Counted from the stretch's first letter, positions 1 to 10,811 are shown. The stretch: DNA of 64,000 bases from Sulfurimonas lithotrophica (GCF_009258225.1 NZ_CP043617.1:496001-560000); one strand, 5' to 3'. Numbers and translations: made by a program. The notes: generated by a model not told the origin, from the sequence alone.

Positions 1-1
1 A

Positions 2-445
2 GCGGCAAATGTAGCTTATGGTTGTGAAGAGATAGATGAAGAAAAAGTTCATGAAGCTTTAAGACTTGCAGATGCCACAAAGTTTGTTAATGAACTTGAA
101 GATGGAATAAATACACAAATGGAAGAGTTTGGTGCAAATCTTTCAGGTGGACAGCGTCAACGCGTAGCTATCGCTAGGGCGATATACAAACATTCGTCGT
201 TGTTACTCTTTGATGAAGCTACATCTGCTTTGGATAATGAGAGTGAAAAGAGAATTCAAAAAGCTTTGGATGAATATACAAAAGATAAGATAACCATAAC
301 GATAGCACACAGGTTAAGTACGATAAAACATGCCGATAAAATCTTGGTTCTACAAAAAGGAGAAATAGTAGCATCCGGAACTCATAATGAATTATTAGAG
401 AGTAGTGATATTTATAAAAGATTAGCGGGTCAGTTAGAAGCTTAA
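2..445 (+). CDS. ABC exporter ATPase domain, MsbA-like (5' truncated)
   Basis: The reading frame is open from base 2, so the gene begins before the window; only the end of the nucleotide-binding domain is seen. Visible motifs are the ABC signature LSGGQRQR, a Walker B region LLLFDEATSALD and the H-loop IAHRLSTI. This pattern, with NVAYG before the signature, is typical of fused permease-ATPase half-transporters of the MsbA/lipid A exporter type, which act in the inner membrane. The ATG at 119 lies inside the domain, before the signature, and is not the real start. Substrate cannot be judged from this fragment. It ends just before the convergent marR-type gene. Confidence 0.9.
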   Translation, partial: AANVAYGCEEIDEEKVHEALRLADATKFVNELEDGINTQMEEFGANLSGGQRQRVAIARAIYKHSSLLLFDEATSALDNESEKRIQKALDEYTKDKITITIAHRLSTIKHADKILVLQKGEIVASGTHNELLESSDIYKRLAGQLEA

Positions 446-451
446 ACTAGT

Positions 452-952
452 TTATTCTCTATCGTGATCACCTAGTGCATGAAAGAGTGAGTCGGATAAT
501 CTTTTTCTATCTTTTTCGTTTAAATGTATAAAAAAATTCTCTTCCAATTCAATAACCTCACTTAAAGATTTTTCCACAATATTTTTTCCTAAAGGTGTAA
601 GTTGAACAAGTTTACTTCTTTTATCTTCTATATTATCAAGTCTTTTTATAAATTCTTTTAGTTCTAGCTTTTTTAATACCTTTGTCATACCTCCTGAAGA
701 AAAAAGTAGTTTTTCATACAGTTTTGTAGGGGTTAAAGTGTGCTTTTCGTCTTTGCAAGAATATAAAGAAGCTAATACGTCAATTTCGCTATTTGAGAGA
801 TTATATTTTTTACTTAAAAGGTTCTCAATCTTAGTCAAAAGTTTTTGAGATAACATAATCAAAGGCAAAGTTACATAGCCTATGTCACTCTTACTACATA
901 TATGGTCGTCATCCTTGCTATCAAGGTGTAATTTTAATTCATTAGCATTCAT
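452..952 (-). CDS. MarR-family transcriptional regulator
   Basis: A 166-residue protein with a MarR-type winged helix: the region around residues 60-125 contains LSNSEIDVLASLYS, TPTKLYEKLLFSSGGMTKVLKKLE and the wing stretch DNIEDKRSKLVQLT. MarR proteins are dimeric DNA-binding repressors, often released by small aromatic or toxic ligands. It is transcribed divergently from the efflux operon that begins at 1053, and a perfect palindrome lies between them. This suggests, by inference, that it represses both itself and the efflux pump. A -10-like TATAAT on the minus strand (960-965) would start transcription almost at the ATG. Confidence 0.9.
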   Translation of the reverse strand: MNANELKLHLDSKDDDHICSKSDIGYVTLPLIMLSQKLLTKIENLLSKKYNLSNSEIDVLASLYSCKDEKHTLTPTKLYEKLLFSSGGMTKVLKKLELKEFIKRLDNIEDKRSKLVQLTPLGKNIVEKSLSEVIELEENFFIHLNEKDRKRLSDSLFHALGDHDRE

Positions 953-984
953 TAATAGAATTATACAATTTTTTTACTTAGAAA

Positions 985-1012
985 AAATATATCTTTCTAG
1001 AAAGATATATTT
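985..1012. promoter_or_regulatory. 28-bp perfect palindrome, likely MarR operator
   Basis: The sequence reads AAATATATCTTTCT followed directly by its exact reverse complement, with no spacer. It lies between the divergent marR-type gene and the efflux operon. It covers the expected -35 position of the regulator gene (its -10-like TATAAT is at 960-965 on the minus strand). It also sits just upstream of a -10-like TATGAT (1022-1027) for the efflux genes. The symmetry and the position fit a dimeric repressor site. The binding protein is inferred, not shown. Confidence 0.75.
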
Positions 1013-1052
1013 AAGAAGGGCTATGATACTATTGCAGACTTAAAGGAAAAAA

Positions 1053-2291
1053 ATGATAAAAAAACTATATTTAATATGTGTCATTCCTTCTTTTGTTTTT
1101 GCTCATACCTTAAATGAATTAGTAGAAATGTCTTTTAATAACAAGCTGATAGAATCTTCAAAAATGAATATCGAATCAACTCAATATGAGTATGAAAGTG
1201 TTAAAGCAAAATATCTACCTCAATTATCGCTTGGGGCTAAATATCAGTTGACAAATAAGGAAACATCAAGTGTAGCGGATAATATAAATGTTTTATATGC
1301 AGAGGTTGATTATAATATATATGACGGAGGAAAAAGGGAAAACACTTTTGATTCATATGAATCGGATATCTTAAGTGCTAAAGAAAATCTTTCGGATTTA
1401 AAAAACAAAATAGCTCTTGAAGTTGTTAACTACTATTACAGTTATATGTCTTTGTCTTCACAAAAAGAGGCAAAACTTAAACATATAGAGCAACTTCAAG
1501 CCCAACATCAAAGACTTCAAAAGTTTTTAGAAGCAGGCAAAGTTACTAACGATGAAGTAGATAAAATTGTATCTAGAGTACAAAGTGCAAATGTAAATTT
1601 ACATGAGATAGAATTAAATATACAAACAATTCTACATAATTTAGAATATTTAGTAGGTAAGAAAGTTAGTGTTACCGGTACTTCAAAGATAGAAGAGTAT
1701 ATTGAACAAGAAGATAACGGAATTCGATCGGATCTTAAGGCTTTAAAATTAGATACCGAAAGTTTACTATATAAAGCTAAAGCTCAAAAAAGTGATTATT
1801 TTCCAAGTCTTAATATTAATGATACTTATTATAGATATGATTTGAACTATAAAACTCTGACATATAACGGGCTTTCTGATGAATACACTCAAAATCTAAT
1901 ATCTTTAAACTTGTCTTGGAATATTTTTGGATTTGGTACAACAAAAAAAGCTTATGAATCAGCTTATAAAAAATATACCGCTTTAAAGTCAAAATTTGAA
2001 TATGAAAAAAATAAAGCAAGTGTAGATTTAAAATTAGCAAAAAAAGCTTTAGAAATCGGAAAACTTAAAATATTATCGGCAGAGGCTGCTTTAAAAGCGG
2101 CAGACAGTACATATGTAACTATTAAAAATAAATACCAAAACGGTTTAGTAGATAATGTTGCTTATCTTGAAGCTTTAAGTGAAAAATATTCGGCAATCAG
2201 CCAATTAAAAGATGCAACTTATGACTTAGAGATAAAAAAAACAAATATAATATACCACAGCGGTAAAAATATAGAGGAGTATATAAAATAA
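1053..2291 (+). CDS. TolC-like outer membrane efflux channel
   Basis: A 412-residue protein with an N-terminal signal peptide (residues 1-17, cut after VFA) followed by two long alpha-helical, coiled-coil-rich repeats typical of the OEP/TolC family. It would form the outer membrane exit duct of a tripartite pump. The start is supported by the purine-rich AAAGGAAAAAA just before the ATG. It is the first gene of the efflux operon, and its stop overlaps the next ATG (TAATG). Family identity is clear; the transported substrate is not. Confidence 0.87.
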   Translation: MIKKLYLICVIPSFVFAHTLNELVEMSFNNKLIESSKMNIESTQYEYESVKAKYLPQLSLGAKYQLTNKETSSVADNINVLYAEVDYNIYDGGKRENTFDSYESDILSAKENLSDLKNKIALEVVNYYYSYMSLSSQKEAKLKHIEQLQAQHQRLQKFLEAGKVTNDEVDKIVSRVQSANVNLHEIELNIQTILHNLEYLVGKKVSVTGTSKIEEYIEQEDNGIRSDLKALKLDTESLLYKAKAQKSDYFPSLNINDTYYRYDLNYKTLTYNGLSDEYTQNLISLNLSWNIFGFGTTKKAYESAYKKYTALKSKFEYEKNKASVDLKLAKKALEIGKLKILSAEAALKAADSTYVTIKNKYQNGLVDNVAYLEALSEKYSAISQLKDATYDLEIKKTNIIYHSGKNIEEYIK

Positions 2292-3409
2292 TGAAAAACC
2301 AAAAGAGAATACTAGTCTTATCAATCTTGTTAATTATCATGCCGGTGTATATATTAGCCGCTGAAGAGAAAAAAGCTATGCCAGCACCAAAAGCAGACAT
2401 ATATATAGTCCCTGAAGCCAAGGATATTCAAATAGATTTAAAATATCCGGCACAAATAAAATCTTTTAAGAATGTAAAAGTTTACTCAAGAGCGTTAGGT
2501 ATATTGGAAAAAAAACTTTTTAAAGAAGGTCAAATTGTACAACAGGGAGATTTGCTTTATAAAATAGAAGACAAACTGTATGAGGCTAAAGTTCAAGCTG
2601 CAAAAGCTTCCGTTGAAATGAATCAGGCAGTTTTAAACAATGCAACACGTAATTGGGAGAGAATAAGTAAGTTATATAAAAGTAAATCCGTAAGTGATGA
2701 ACAAAGAGATGAAGCCCTATCGGAATATGAAAATGCACTATCTGCACTGGCTTTGGCAAAGGCACACTTAAAACAAGCTCAAATTGACTTAGATTATACA
2801 TCTGTAAAAGCACCTATTACAGGAGTGGTTGGACTTAAAAAAGTTGATATAGGAAACTTAGTTACCAATGAACCCCCGAGTGAATTAGTTAGTATAACTC
2901 AAAACGACAAGGTTTATATCGATTTTTCTATGCCTATGAGAGATTATGAAAATATTAAAAATAACCTTTGGTCAATACCCGAAAATGGCAAAATACAGGT
3001 TGCAATAAACCTTGATGGAAAAGAACTACCACAAATAGGTGTGGTAGATTTTATAGATGTTAATATAAATCAAGCAACTTCTACTCTAAAGATGAGAGCA
3101 ATAGTAGAAAATCCGGAAAATACATTGATGCCTGGGAATTTTATAAGAGTTGCATTAAGGGGAATTTTACAAAAAAATGTTATTACTATTCCTCAAAAAG
3201 CACTTTTACAAAATCCTATGGGGACTATAGTTTTTGTGGTTGAAGAAGGTAAAGCAGCAGTAAGACCTGTCATAGCAGGAAGAGAAAGCAATGATAAATA
3301 TATTGTTGCAGGCGGTATGTTAAAGAGTGGAGATAAAGTTATAGTAAATAATTTTTTTAGAGTAAAACCGGGACAACCTTTAACTGTAGATAAGATAATT
3401 AATAAATAA
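2291..3409 (+). CDS. RND efflux periplasmic adaptor (AcrA/HlyD family)
   Basis: A 372-residue membrane fusion protein. After a signal peptide (about 1-23) it shows a lipoyl/barrel-sandwich half (SRALGILEKKLFKEGQIV), an alpha-hairpin rich in Ala, Lys and Glu (about residues 100-165), the second lipoyl half (VKAPITGVVGLKKVDIGNLV) and a beta-barrel plus membrane-proximal region. Such adaptors link the inner membrane pump to the TolC channel. It overlaps the TolC-like gene by one base and precedes the pump gene by ten bases, so the three form one operon. There is no lipobox, so it is probably held by protein contacts rather than by a lipid. Confidence 0.9.
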   Translation: MKNQKRILVLSILLIIMPVYILAAEEKKAMPAPKADIYIVPEAKDIQIDLKYPAQIKSFKNVKVYSRALGILEKKLFKEGQIVQQGDLLYKIEDKLYEAKVQAAKASVEMNQAVLNNATRNWERISKLYKSKSVSDEQRDEALSEYENALSALALAKAHLKQAQIDLDYTSVKAPITGVVGLKKVDIGNLVTNEPPSELVSITQNDKVYIDFSMPMRDYENIKNNLWSIPENGKIQVAINLDGKELPQIGVVDFIDVNINQATSTLKMRAIVENPENTLMPGNFIRVALRGILQKNVITIPQKALLQNPMGTIVFVVEEGKAAVRPVIAGRESNDKYIVAGGMLKSGDKVIVNNFFRVKPGQPLTVDKIINK

Positions 3410-3419
3410 GGGAAAATAT

Positions 3420-6400
3420 ATGTTTTCAAAGTTTTTTATAAATAGGCCCATATTTGCCACCGTCGTATCTATTTTAATAATTTTAGCAGGAATTATATCT
3501 ATAAACATACTTCCTGTAAAAGAATATCCTGCAGTTACACCTCCGCAAATTAATGTACAAGCTACATATCCCGGAGCGGATGCAAAAACATTGTCTTCGA
3601 CTGTTGCAACAACTTTGGAAAATGCAATAAACGGTGTAGAAAATATGACATATATTACTTCTACGGCATCTCCAAGCGGCATTCTTTCAATGAGTGTTAT
3701 GTTTGAAGTCGGAACAGCTGTAGAACAAGCTAAAGTTGATGTTAACAATAGAGTTCAGCTTGCTTTATCTAAACTTCCTACAGAAGTTCAAAGACAAGGT
3801 ATAAGCGTAAAAGAACGCTCACCTGATATGTTAAAAGTAATTGCATTTACATCAAAAAATGAAGTCCATGACACTACATATATATCCAACTATTTAACCG
3901 TAAACGTAATAGATGATATAAAAAGGATAAAAGGTGTCGGTGAAGCGATGGTATTTGGTGCAAAGGATTATGCAATAAGAATTTGGATAGATCCTCAAAA
4001 GTTGGCTTTTTATAGTTTGACAGCAGATGATGTAACATCAGTTATAAGAACTCAAAATAACCAATATGCAACAGGGAGTATAGGAAGAGAACCTATAAAA
4101 ACAGTTACTCCATTTACTTACTCTATAACTACGGAAGGTAGGTTAAAAACAGTTGAAGCTTTTGAAAATATTATAGTTCGTTCAAATGAAGATGGTTCAA
4201 CTCTTAGAGTTAAGGATTTAGCGCAAGTTAAACTTGGAGCCGATTCTATTAATACTGTAGGACGTTATAGCGGTGATCCAATGATACCTGTTGGTATTTT
4301 TTTATCTCCTGGAGCGAATGCTCTTGAAGTATCTGCTGCTTTGGATAAAACACTAGAAGAGCTTTCAAAAAATTTTCCGGAAGACATTAAGTATAAAATA
4401 CCTTATGATGCTACACTTTTTGTAAAAGAGTCTATAAAAGAGGTTATTAAAACCCTTGGTGAAGCTATTTTGTTTGTAATAATACTTATATATTTGTTTT
4501 TAGGAAATGTTAGAGCGACTTTTATTCCGGTTATGGCTATTCCTGTTTCGGTAATAGGTACTTTTGCCGGATTATATGCGGCAGGCTTTTCAATAAACTT
4601 ATTGACATTGTTTGGGATGATTTTAGCAATCGGTCTTGTTGTTGACGATGCTATTATTGTTATAGAAAATGTTGAAAGAAATCTAAGAACTAAAGACTTA
4701 AAAGTTAAAGATGCAACTATTGAGGCAATGAAAGAATTAACAACACCTTTGATAGCTATTATATTAGTCTTGTCTGCCGTATTTATTCCTGCAGCACTTA
4801 CGGGTGGTTTTAGTGGAGTTATGTACAAACAATTTGCAATTACGATAGTGATGGCTGTTGTTATTTCAGGAATTGTGGCATTAACATTAACCCCTGCATT
4901 ATGTGCTATATTCTTAAAACAACATGAACCTGAACCTATTTGGCCAATTAGAAAATTTAATCAGTTCTTTGATTGGTCTACAAGAATTTTTATCGGTATA
5001 ACAAAACAAACTATACGATTGTGGTTTTTTTCTTTGGCTTTATTTGCTATTTTGATTTATGCAACTTACTCCATTATGAAAATTAATCCAACAGGATTAG
5101 TCCCTACGGAAGATAAGGGTATGCTGATGGTTTTAACATATATGATGCCAGCAACGTCATTAGGAGAATCTAAAAAAATAACTGCAGAAATAGAAAAACA
5201 ACTTTTAGCAAATCCAAATGTTATAGGAACAGGTGCAATAACTGGTATCGATATAGCTACATTTGCCTATAAAACAGATGCTGGAATTATGTTTACAAAG
5301 CTTAAACCTTGGTCTGAAAGGAAACTACCTGAACAGAAATCACAAGCACTTGCAGGTCAATTTATGGGTCAATTTATGATGACTAGTAAAGAAGCATTTG
5401 TAGTCCCTGTTAACCCACCTCCAATAATGGGTATGAGTACTACCGGTGGATTTGAAATGTGGATACAAGACAGAACAGGCGGAAGTTTACATACTCTTAA
5501 TAAATATACGAGTGAAATAGTTGCTAAAGCAAGTCAAGATTCAAGACTTAGTGGTGTAAGAACTACATTAAATACTAATACACCGCAATATAAACTAAGT
5601 GTAGATAATGATAAGGCAAAAGCTATGAATATATCAATTGATTCTATATTTAATACAATTCAAAGTACATTTGGACAAGGATATATAAATGATTTTAATT
5701 TATATGGAAGAACATTTCATGTAAATATTCAATCGGATTCACAATACAGAGCCACAAAAGAAGAATTTAAATCTGTTTATGTTAAAACTAAAGATAACAA
5801 TCTAGTTCCACTAAGTGAACTAACAAGTTTAGATAGAGTTGTAGATGCAAGTGTAATTGAGCGTTTTAATATGTTTAATGCTGCAAAAGTGACAGGGAAC
5901 CCAAATATTGGCTATGCTTCTAGTGATGCGACAAAGGCTATAGAAGAAATAGCTGAAAGTGTTTTACCTGAAGGCTATACTATAGCATGGTCGGGAACTA
6001 CATTTCAAGAAAAAAAGCTTGAAAGTGAAGGAAATTATACATCTTTATATGCAGCTATATTCGTATTTTTAATTCTTGCGGCACTTTATGAGAGTTGGAG
6101 TATTCCTTTAGCTGTAATTATATCCATTCCTTTTGCAATATTCGGTGCAGCTCTCGCTGTCTTTTTACGTGGACTTGAAGCTGATATATATTTTCAAGTA
6201 GGGTTAATAACCTTAGTCGGGCTATCGGCAAAAAATGCTATATTGATAGTTGAATTTGCTATGGATAAATTAAAAAACGGTATGAATTTGTTGGATGCAA
6301 CAATTGAAGCTGCTAAATTAAGATTTAGACCTATAGTTATGACATCGTTAGCTTTTATTGTAGGTACTTTACCTTTGGCTATAAGTAGTGGAGCAGGTAG

Positions 6401-6548
6401 TGCCAGCCGTCATATAATAGGTACTACAGTTGTCGGTGGAATGATAACAGCAATGGTTATCGGTGTTTTATTTATTCCATTGTTTTTTTATATTGTTCTT
6501 AAAGTAAAACAAAAAATATTAAAGACCAATACAAAACTTGATATTTAA
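3420..6548 (+). CDS. RND multidrug efflux pump (AcrB/MexB family, HAE1)
   Basis: A 1042-residue inner membrane transporter of the usual length for the hydrophobe/amphiphile RND family. It begins with the family's FFINRPIFATVVS and has twelve expected membrane segments in two halves, each with a large periplasmic loop. The proton relay aspartates in segment 4 are visible as GLVVDDAIIVIENVER, residues 409 and 410. It uses the proton gradient to expel drugs, detergents or similar compounds through the adaptor and channel encoded just upstream. Expression is probably controlled by the divergent MarR-type regulator. Confidence 0.95.
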   Translation: MFSKFFINRPIFATVVSILIILAGIISINILPVKEYPAVTPPQINVQATYPGADAKTLSSTVATTLENAINGVENMTYITSTASPSGILSMSVMFEVGTAVEQAKVDVNNRVQLALSKLPTEVQRQGISVKERSPDMLKVIAFTSKNEVHDTTYISNYLTVNVIDDIKRIKGVGEAMVFGAKDYAIRIWIDPQKLAFYSLTADDVTSVIRTQNNQYATGSIGREPIKTVTPFTYSITTEGRLKTVEAFENIIVRSNEDGSTLRVKDLAQVKLGADSINTVGRYSGDPMIPVGIFLSPGANALEVSAALDKTLEELSKNFPEDIKYKIPYDATLFVKESIKEVIKTLGEAILFVIILIYLFLGNVRATFIPVMAIPVSVIGTFAGLYAAGFSINLLTLFGMILAIGLVVDDAIIVIENVERNLRTKDLKVKDATIEAMKELTTPLIAIILVLSAVFIPAALTGGFSGVMYKQFAITIVMAVVISGIVALTLTPALCAIFLKQHEPEPIWPIRKFNQFFDWSTRIFIGITKQTIRLWFFSLALFAILIYATYSIMKINPTGLVPTEDKGMLMVLTYMMPATSLGESKKITAEIEKQLLANPNVIGTGAITGIDIATFAYKTDAGIMFTKLKPWSERKLPEQKSQALAGQFMGQFMMTSKEAFVVPVNPPPIMGMSTTGGFEMWIQDRTGGSLHTLNKYTSEIVAKASQDSRLSGVRTTLNTNTPQYKLSVDNDKAKAMNISIDSIFNTIQSTFGQGYINDFNLYGRTFHVNIQSDSQYRATKEEFKSVYVKTKDNNLVPLSELTSLDRVVDASVIERFNMFNAAKVTGNPNIGYASSDATKAIEEIAESVLPEGYTIAWSGTTFQEKKLESEGNYTSLYAAIFVFLILAALYESWSIPLAVIISIPFAIFGAALAVFLRGLEADIYFQVGLITLVGLSAKNAILIVEFAMDKLKNGMNLLDATIEAAKLRFRPIVMTSLAFIVGTLPLAISSGAGSASRHIIGTTVVGGMITAMVIGVLFIPLFFYIVLKVKQKILKTNTKLDI

Positions 6549-6726
6549 ATTTTTTTTTGATACAATTCGACTATCGTTTTGGCTCTTGAAATAATCCCTC
6601 TGTGATTAAGAGCTGTAGTCGCTTTAAGCGATAAACGCCAAATGGCGGTAAGAGGCACAATAAAACTACATATATTTTATTCTGCAGAAATACCCCCAAT
6701 ACTATTTTATAATTAGGAAACTAAAA
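6549..6726 (+). promoter_or_regulatory. Promoter and structured leader of the rpsP operon
   Basis: A -10-like TACAAT (6561-6566) after a T-run is the best promoter candidate. It implies a leader of about 150 bases before rpsP. The leader can fold into three neighbouring small hairpins: GCTCTT...AAGAGC (about 6580-6614), TCGCTT/AAGCGA (around 6620-6635), and CGCCA/TGGCG (around 6637-6648). No known riboswitch or RNA family was recognised. The hairpins may mark autoregulation by a ribosomal protein or a small RNA, but this is inference. Confidence 0.45.
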
Positions 6727-6954
6727 ATGACAGTAATTAGACTTACTCGTATGGGAAGAAAAAAACAACCTTTTTATCGTATAGCGGTAACAGATAGCCG
6801 TAAACGTAGAGATGGTGGTTGGATTGAGTTAATCGGACACTATAATCCAATGAATGATGAAAAAACTCTTGTAGTTGACAATGAAAGACTAGACTACTGG
6901 TTAAGCGTTGGTGCTAAAATGAGTGACCGCGTTAAAAAGATAACTGGTCGTTAA
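6727..6954 (+). CDS. rpsP: 30S ribosomal protein S16
   Basis: A 75-residue protein beginning [18 protein letters not shown] and containing [19 protein letters not shown], the classic S16 sequence. S16 is an early-binding small-subunit protein that stabilises the 5' domain of 16S rRNA. It heads the rpsP-khpA-rimM-trmD-rplS operon. A Shine-Dalgarno sequence TTAGGAAA precedes the ATG. In many relatives (for example Campylobacter) ffh lies directly upstream; here the RND pump gene takes that place. Confidence 0.98.
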   Translation: MTVIRLTRMGRKKQPFYRIAVTDSRKRRDGGWIELIGHYNPMNDEKTLVVDNERLDYWLSVGAKMSDRVKKITGR

Positions 6955-6955
6955 G

Positions 6956-7192
6956 ATGATTAGTGAATTTGTTGCACAGTTTGCTAAACTTATAGCAACT
7001 CATCCAGAAGATGTTAGAGTTGAGTTAACTGAAGGCAATGAAGTTACTGAAATTGTACTTTTTGCCAATCAAGCTGATATAGGTAAGCTTATTGGTAAAG
7101 AGGGTAAAATGATTGGTGCTATAAAAACTGTTATCTCAGGTTGTAAAGCCAAGGATGGTATGAGTTATCGCATCAATGTTGAGGCTGTGTAA
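6956..7192 (+). CDS. khpA: KH-domain RNA-binding protein KhpA
   Basis: A 78-residue single KH domain with the RNA-binding loop GKLIGKEGKMIGAIK. KhpA-type proteins bind structured RNA and are commonly found between rpsP and rimM, as here. It starts one base after the rpsP stop, so translation is probably coupled. Its precise RNA targets are not known from sequence. The family call is firm because length, KH core and gene order all agree. Confidence 0.93.
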   Translation: MISEFVAQFAKLIATHPEDVRVELTEGNEVTEIVLFANQADIGKLIGKEGKMIGAIKTVISGCKAKDGMSYRINVEAV

Positions 7193-7197
7193 ATAGC

Positions 7198-7731
7198 TTG
7201 AAACAGTCTGATCTACTTTATATCGCTACAATCGGCAAGACAGTCGGTTTAAAAGGCGATATGAAACTCCACATAAAATCTGATTTTCCAGAACAATTCA
7301 GAAAAGGTGCGTCTTTTTATATAAATGAAAAAGATAAACTAACTATTGATAGTATAAACTTTGAAAGAGGTTTAGTTAAGTTCGAAGGCTATTCTACACC
7401 TGAACTTGCAAAAAAACTGACAAATAAAAATCTTTATACTACTTATGAACAAACAAGAAAAGATTGCCGTCTTGAAGAAGGCGAAAATTTTTGGTTTGAC
7501 ATAATAGGTTGCAAAGTGTATGAGGAAGATGAGCTTTTAGGTGAAGTTAAAGAGTTGGAACGCATATTAGATGTAAATTACTTATTAATTAAAACAGATG
7601 AGAAACTTCTAGAGCAAAAAAAAGCAAAAAGCTTTTTAGTTCCACATAGAAAACCATTTTTAATCTCTATAGATGTAAATGAAAAAATCATTAAACTAAA
7701 TGGTGCAAAAGATATTTTAGAAGCTTCATAA
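7198..7731 (+). CDS. rimM: Ribosome maturation factor RimM
   Basis: A 177-residue protein with the N-terminal RimM domain (IATIGKTVGLKGDMKLHIKSDFPEQF) and a C-terminal PRC-barrel (NFWFDIIGCKVYEEDELLGEVKE). RimM binds S19 and helps mature the head of the 30S subunit. The start is TTG at 7198, chosen because it begins six bases after the khpA stop and opens directly into the family's first strand. It is immediately followed by trmD with no gap. Confidence 0.95.
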   Translation: MKQSDLLYIATIGKTVGLKGDMKLHIKSDFPEQFRKGASFYINEKDKLTIDSINFERGLVKFEGYSTPELAKKLTNKNLYTTYEQTRKDCRLEEGENFWFDIIGCKVYEEDELLGEVKELERILDVNYLLIKTDEKLLEQKKAKSFLVPHRKPFLISIDVNEKIIKLNGAKDILEAS

Positions 7732-8436
7732 ATGAAATTTACATTTGTAACACTCTTCCAAAATATTATTGAAGGTTATTTTAGTGATTCTATATTGAAA
7801 AGAGCTATTGATAGTAATATTATAAATATAAACTATTTAAACCCAAGAGATTATTCTACAAATAAACACAATAAAGTAGATGATACAGCTGTGGGTGGCG
7901 GAGCTGGAATGGTTATGAATCCGCAGCCTTTATATGACTGTTTGGAAGATTTGAAAAATAAAGATAAAAATGTACATATTGTTTTTTTAACTCCTGTAGC
8001 AAAGCAATTTAAACAAAATGATGCAAAAAGATTATCAAAAAAAAGTCATATAGCGTTTGTTAGCGGAAGGTATGAAGGTATTGATGAACGCGTAATAGAA
8101 AGCTATGCTGATGAAGTATATTCTATTGGTGATTATATTTTAACAGGTGGTGAATTGCCGTCAATGGTAATGTCCGATGCTATTGCCAGAAATATAGATG
8201 GAGTTCTAGGTAATAGTGAATCACTAGATATAGAAAGTTTTGAAACATCTCTTTTAGAGGCACCATCATTCTCTAAACCGGCGAATTTTAAAAATAATTA
8301 TGTGCCTAAAGAATATCTAAAGGGAAATCATAGTAAAATTCGCTCACTAAAAATCGCCTTGTCTGAATGTAAGAGTAAATTTTTCAGGCCGGAGCAGCTT
8401 AAAAAGCATATAATAAGGACATCTTATGAGAAATAA
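7732..8436 (+). CDS. trmD: tRNA (guanine-N1)-methyltransferase TrmD
   Basis: A 234-residue enzyme that methylates G37 of tRNAs reading codons that begin with C, CCN/CUN and CGG, preventing frameshifts. The trefoil-knot SAM-binding region is visible as [23 protein letters not shown], and [13 protein letters not shown] is the family's N-terminal motif. The ATG directly follows the rimM stop, and the last bases overlap rplS by 11. This fits an operon for ribosome and tRNA maturation. Confidence 0.97.
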   Translation: MKFTFVTLFQNIIEGYFSDSILKRAIDSNIININYLNPRDYSTNKHNKVDDTAVGGGAGMVMNPQPLYDCLEDLKNKDKNVHIVFLTPVAKQFKQNDAKRLSKKSHIAFVSGRYEGIDERVIESYADEVYSIGDYILTGGELPSMVMSDAIARNIDGVLGNSESLDIESFETSLLEAPSFSKPANFKNNYVPKEYLKGNHSKIRSLKIALSECKSKFFRPEQLKKHIIRTSYEK

Positions 8437-8785
8437 GTATATTGAAAACTTTGAAAAAGCACAAACTGTTGAAAAAAATATTCCAGATTTTCGTGCGGGT
8501 GATACTGTAAATTTAGCAGTAACTATTAAAGAAGGTGACAAAACTCGTGTTCAGGCATATGAAGGTGTATGTATTGCAAAACGTGGTCAAGGAACTGGTC
8601 AAACTATTACAGTTCGTAAAATTGGAGCTAACGGTGTAGGAATTGAGAGAATCTTCCCAATTTACTCTGATTCAATTAACGAGATTAAAGTTGTTCGTCG
8701 TGGTCGTGTTCGTCGTGCGAAACTTAACTATCTTCGTAACCTTGCTGGTAAAGCAGCTCGTATTAAAGAACTAAGAAGCAAATAA
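8426..8785 (+). CDS. rplS: 50S ribosomal protein L19
   Basis: A 119-residue protein with the L19 core ([26 protein letters not shown], then [32 protein letters not shown]). L19 sits at the interface between the subunits. It overlaps the end of trmD by 11 bases and is the last gene of the operon. A hairpin overlapping its stop codon probably ends transcription. Confidence 0.98.
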   Translation: MRNKYIENFEKAQTVEKNIPDFRAGDTVNLAVTIKEGDKTRVQAYEGVCIAKRGQGTGQTITVRKIGANGVGIERIFPIYSDSINEIKVVRRGRVRRAKLNYLRNLAGKAARIKELRSK

Positions 8786-8798
8786 GCTTCTTGGTTTT
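8773..8798 (+). terminator. Putative terminator of the rpsP-rplS operon
   Basis: AAGAAGC (8773-8779) pairs with GCTTCTT (8786-8792) around a six-base loop that contains the rplS stop codon, and a T-rich stretch (GGTTTTAT) follows. The stem is short and not very GC-rich, so termination may be partial. The next gene downstream is the rRNA operon, which has its own promoter region. Confidence 0.5.
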
Positions 8799-9296
8799 AT
8801 ACATACTTATACCTTAAAATTCTTTCTTAAATATCTTCAACCTTAAATTACCAGTAACTTTTTTCTACTAAAAAACGCATAACTGCAACAATTATATTTA
8901 TTAAAATAATTTTTGTAAAACATAATAAACTAATTTATAAATAATAAAATGTATACAAAATTTGATTCTTTCAACATTTGTTAAAATCCTAAGCGGTCTT
9001 TAAGTAAATTCCTCCTATAATTCCCATCCACAAACGGAAGCAACCTAGAGTTTAGGTAAAAGCTGAAGACGTTTGAGATCATTGAAAACTAAGTAAGTGA
9101 ACTAACTAACAACTAATAAAGAAATTAGTTAACGGTTTTAAAAAGTTTACTTTATAAAACACAATAACAACAACCGTCTATTCTATAAATACCCGGTATT
9201 TATAGCAATAGATACTTTACGTGTATATATTATATATAGTATATACATAAAACAAAGCCAAAGATTTTGATCTTGGGCTATGGAATCAAGCATTCA
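8799..9296 (+). promoter_or_regulatory. rRNA operon promoter and 16S leader
   Basis: About 500 bases without a gene. The best promoter element is TATAAT at 9016-9021; a -35 box is not clear, as is usual in this phylum. Downstream are the left arm of the pre-16S processing stem (9077-9117), a long hairpin at 9177-9212 (16 paired bases with one bulged base: TCTATT-CTATAAATAC then CCG then the complement), an AT-rich inverted repeat around 9223-9246, and another hairpin at 9256-9279. No protein-coding potential is evident. Confidence 0.65.
9077..9117 (+). other. Pre-16S processing stem, left arm
   Basis: This segment (GATCATTGAAAACTAAGTAA...AACAACTAAT) is almost exactly the reverse complement of 10864-10903, just after the 16S gene. 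Together they would enclose the 16S precursor in a stalk of about 40 base pairs with a few mismatches in the middle. This is the usual arrangement for RNase III cleavage of rRNA precursors; the enzyme's role here is inferred. Confidence 0.8.

Positions 9297-10811
<1,515 letters not shown>

Noticed and set aside
6708-6713. TATAAT just before rpsP as a promoter
   Set aside because: It is only 14 bases before the start codon and would place the start at the ribosome-binding site; the TACAAT at 6561 is more plausible.
8962-8974. Fnr-like box upstream of the rRNA operon (TTGATTCTTTCAA)
   Set aside because: The half-sites are separated by the wrong spacing and the match is poor; it is probably chance in AT-rich DNA.
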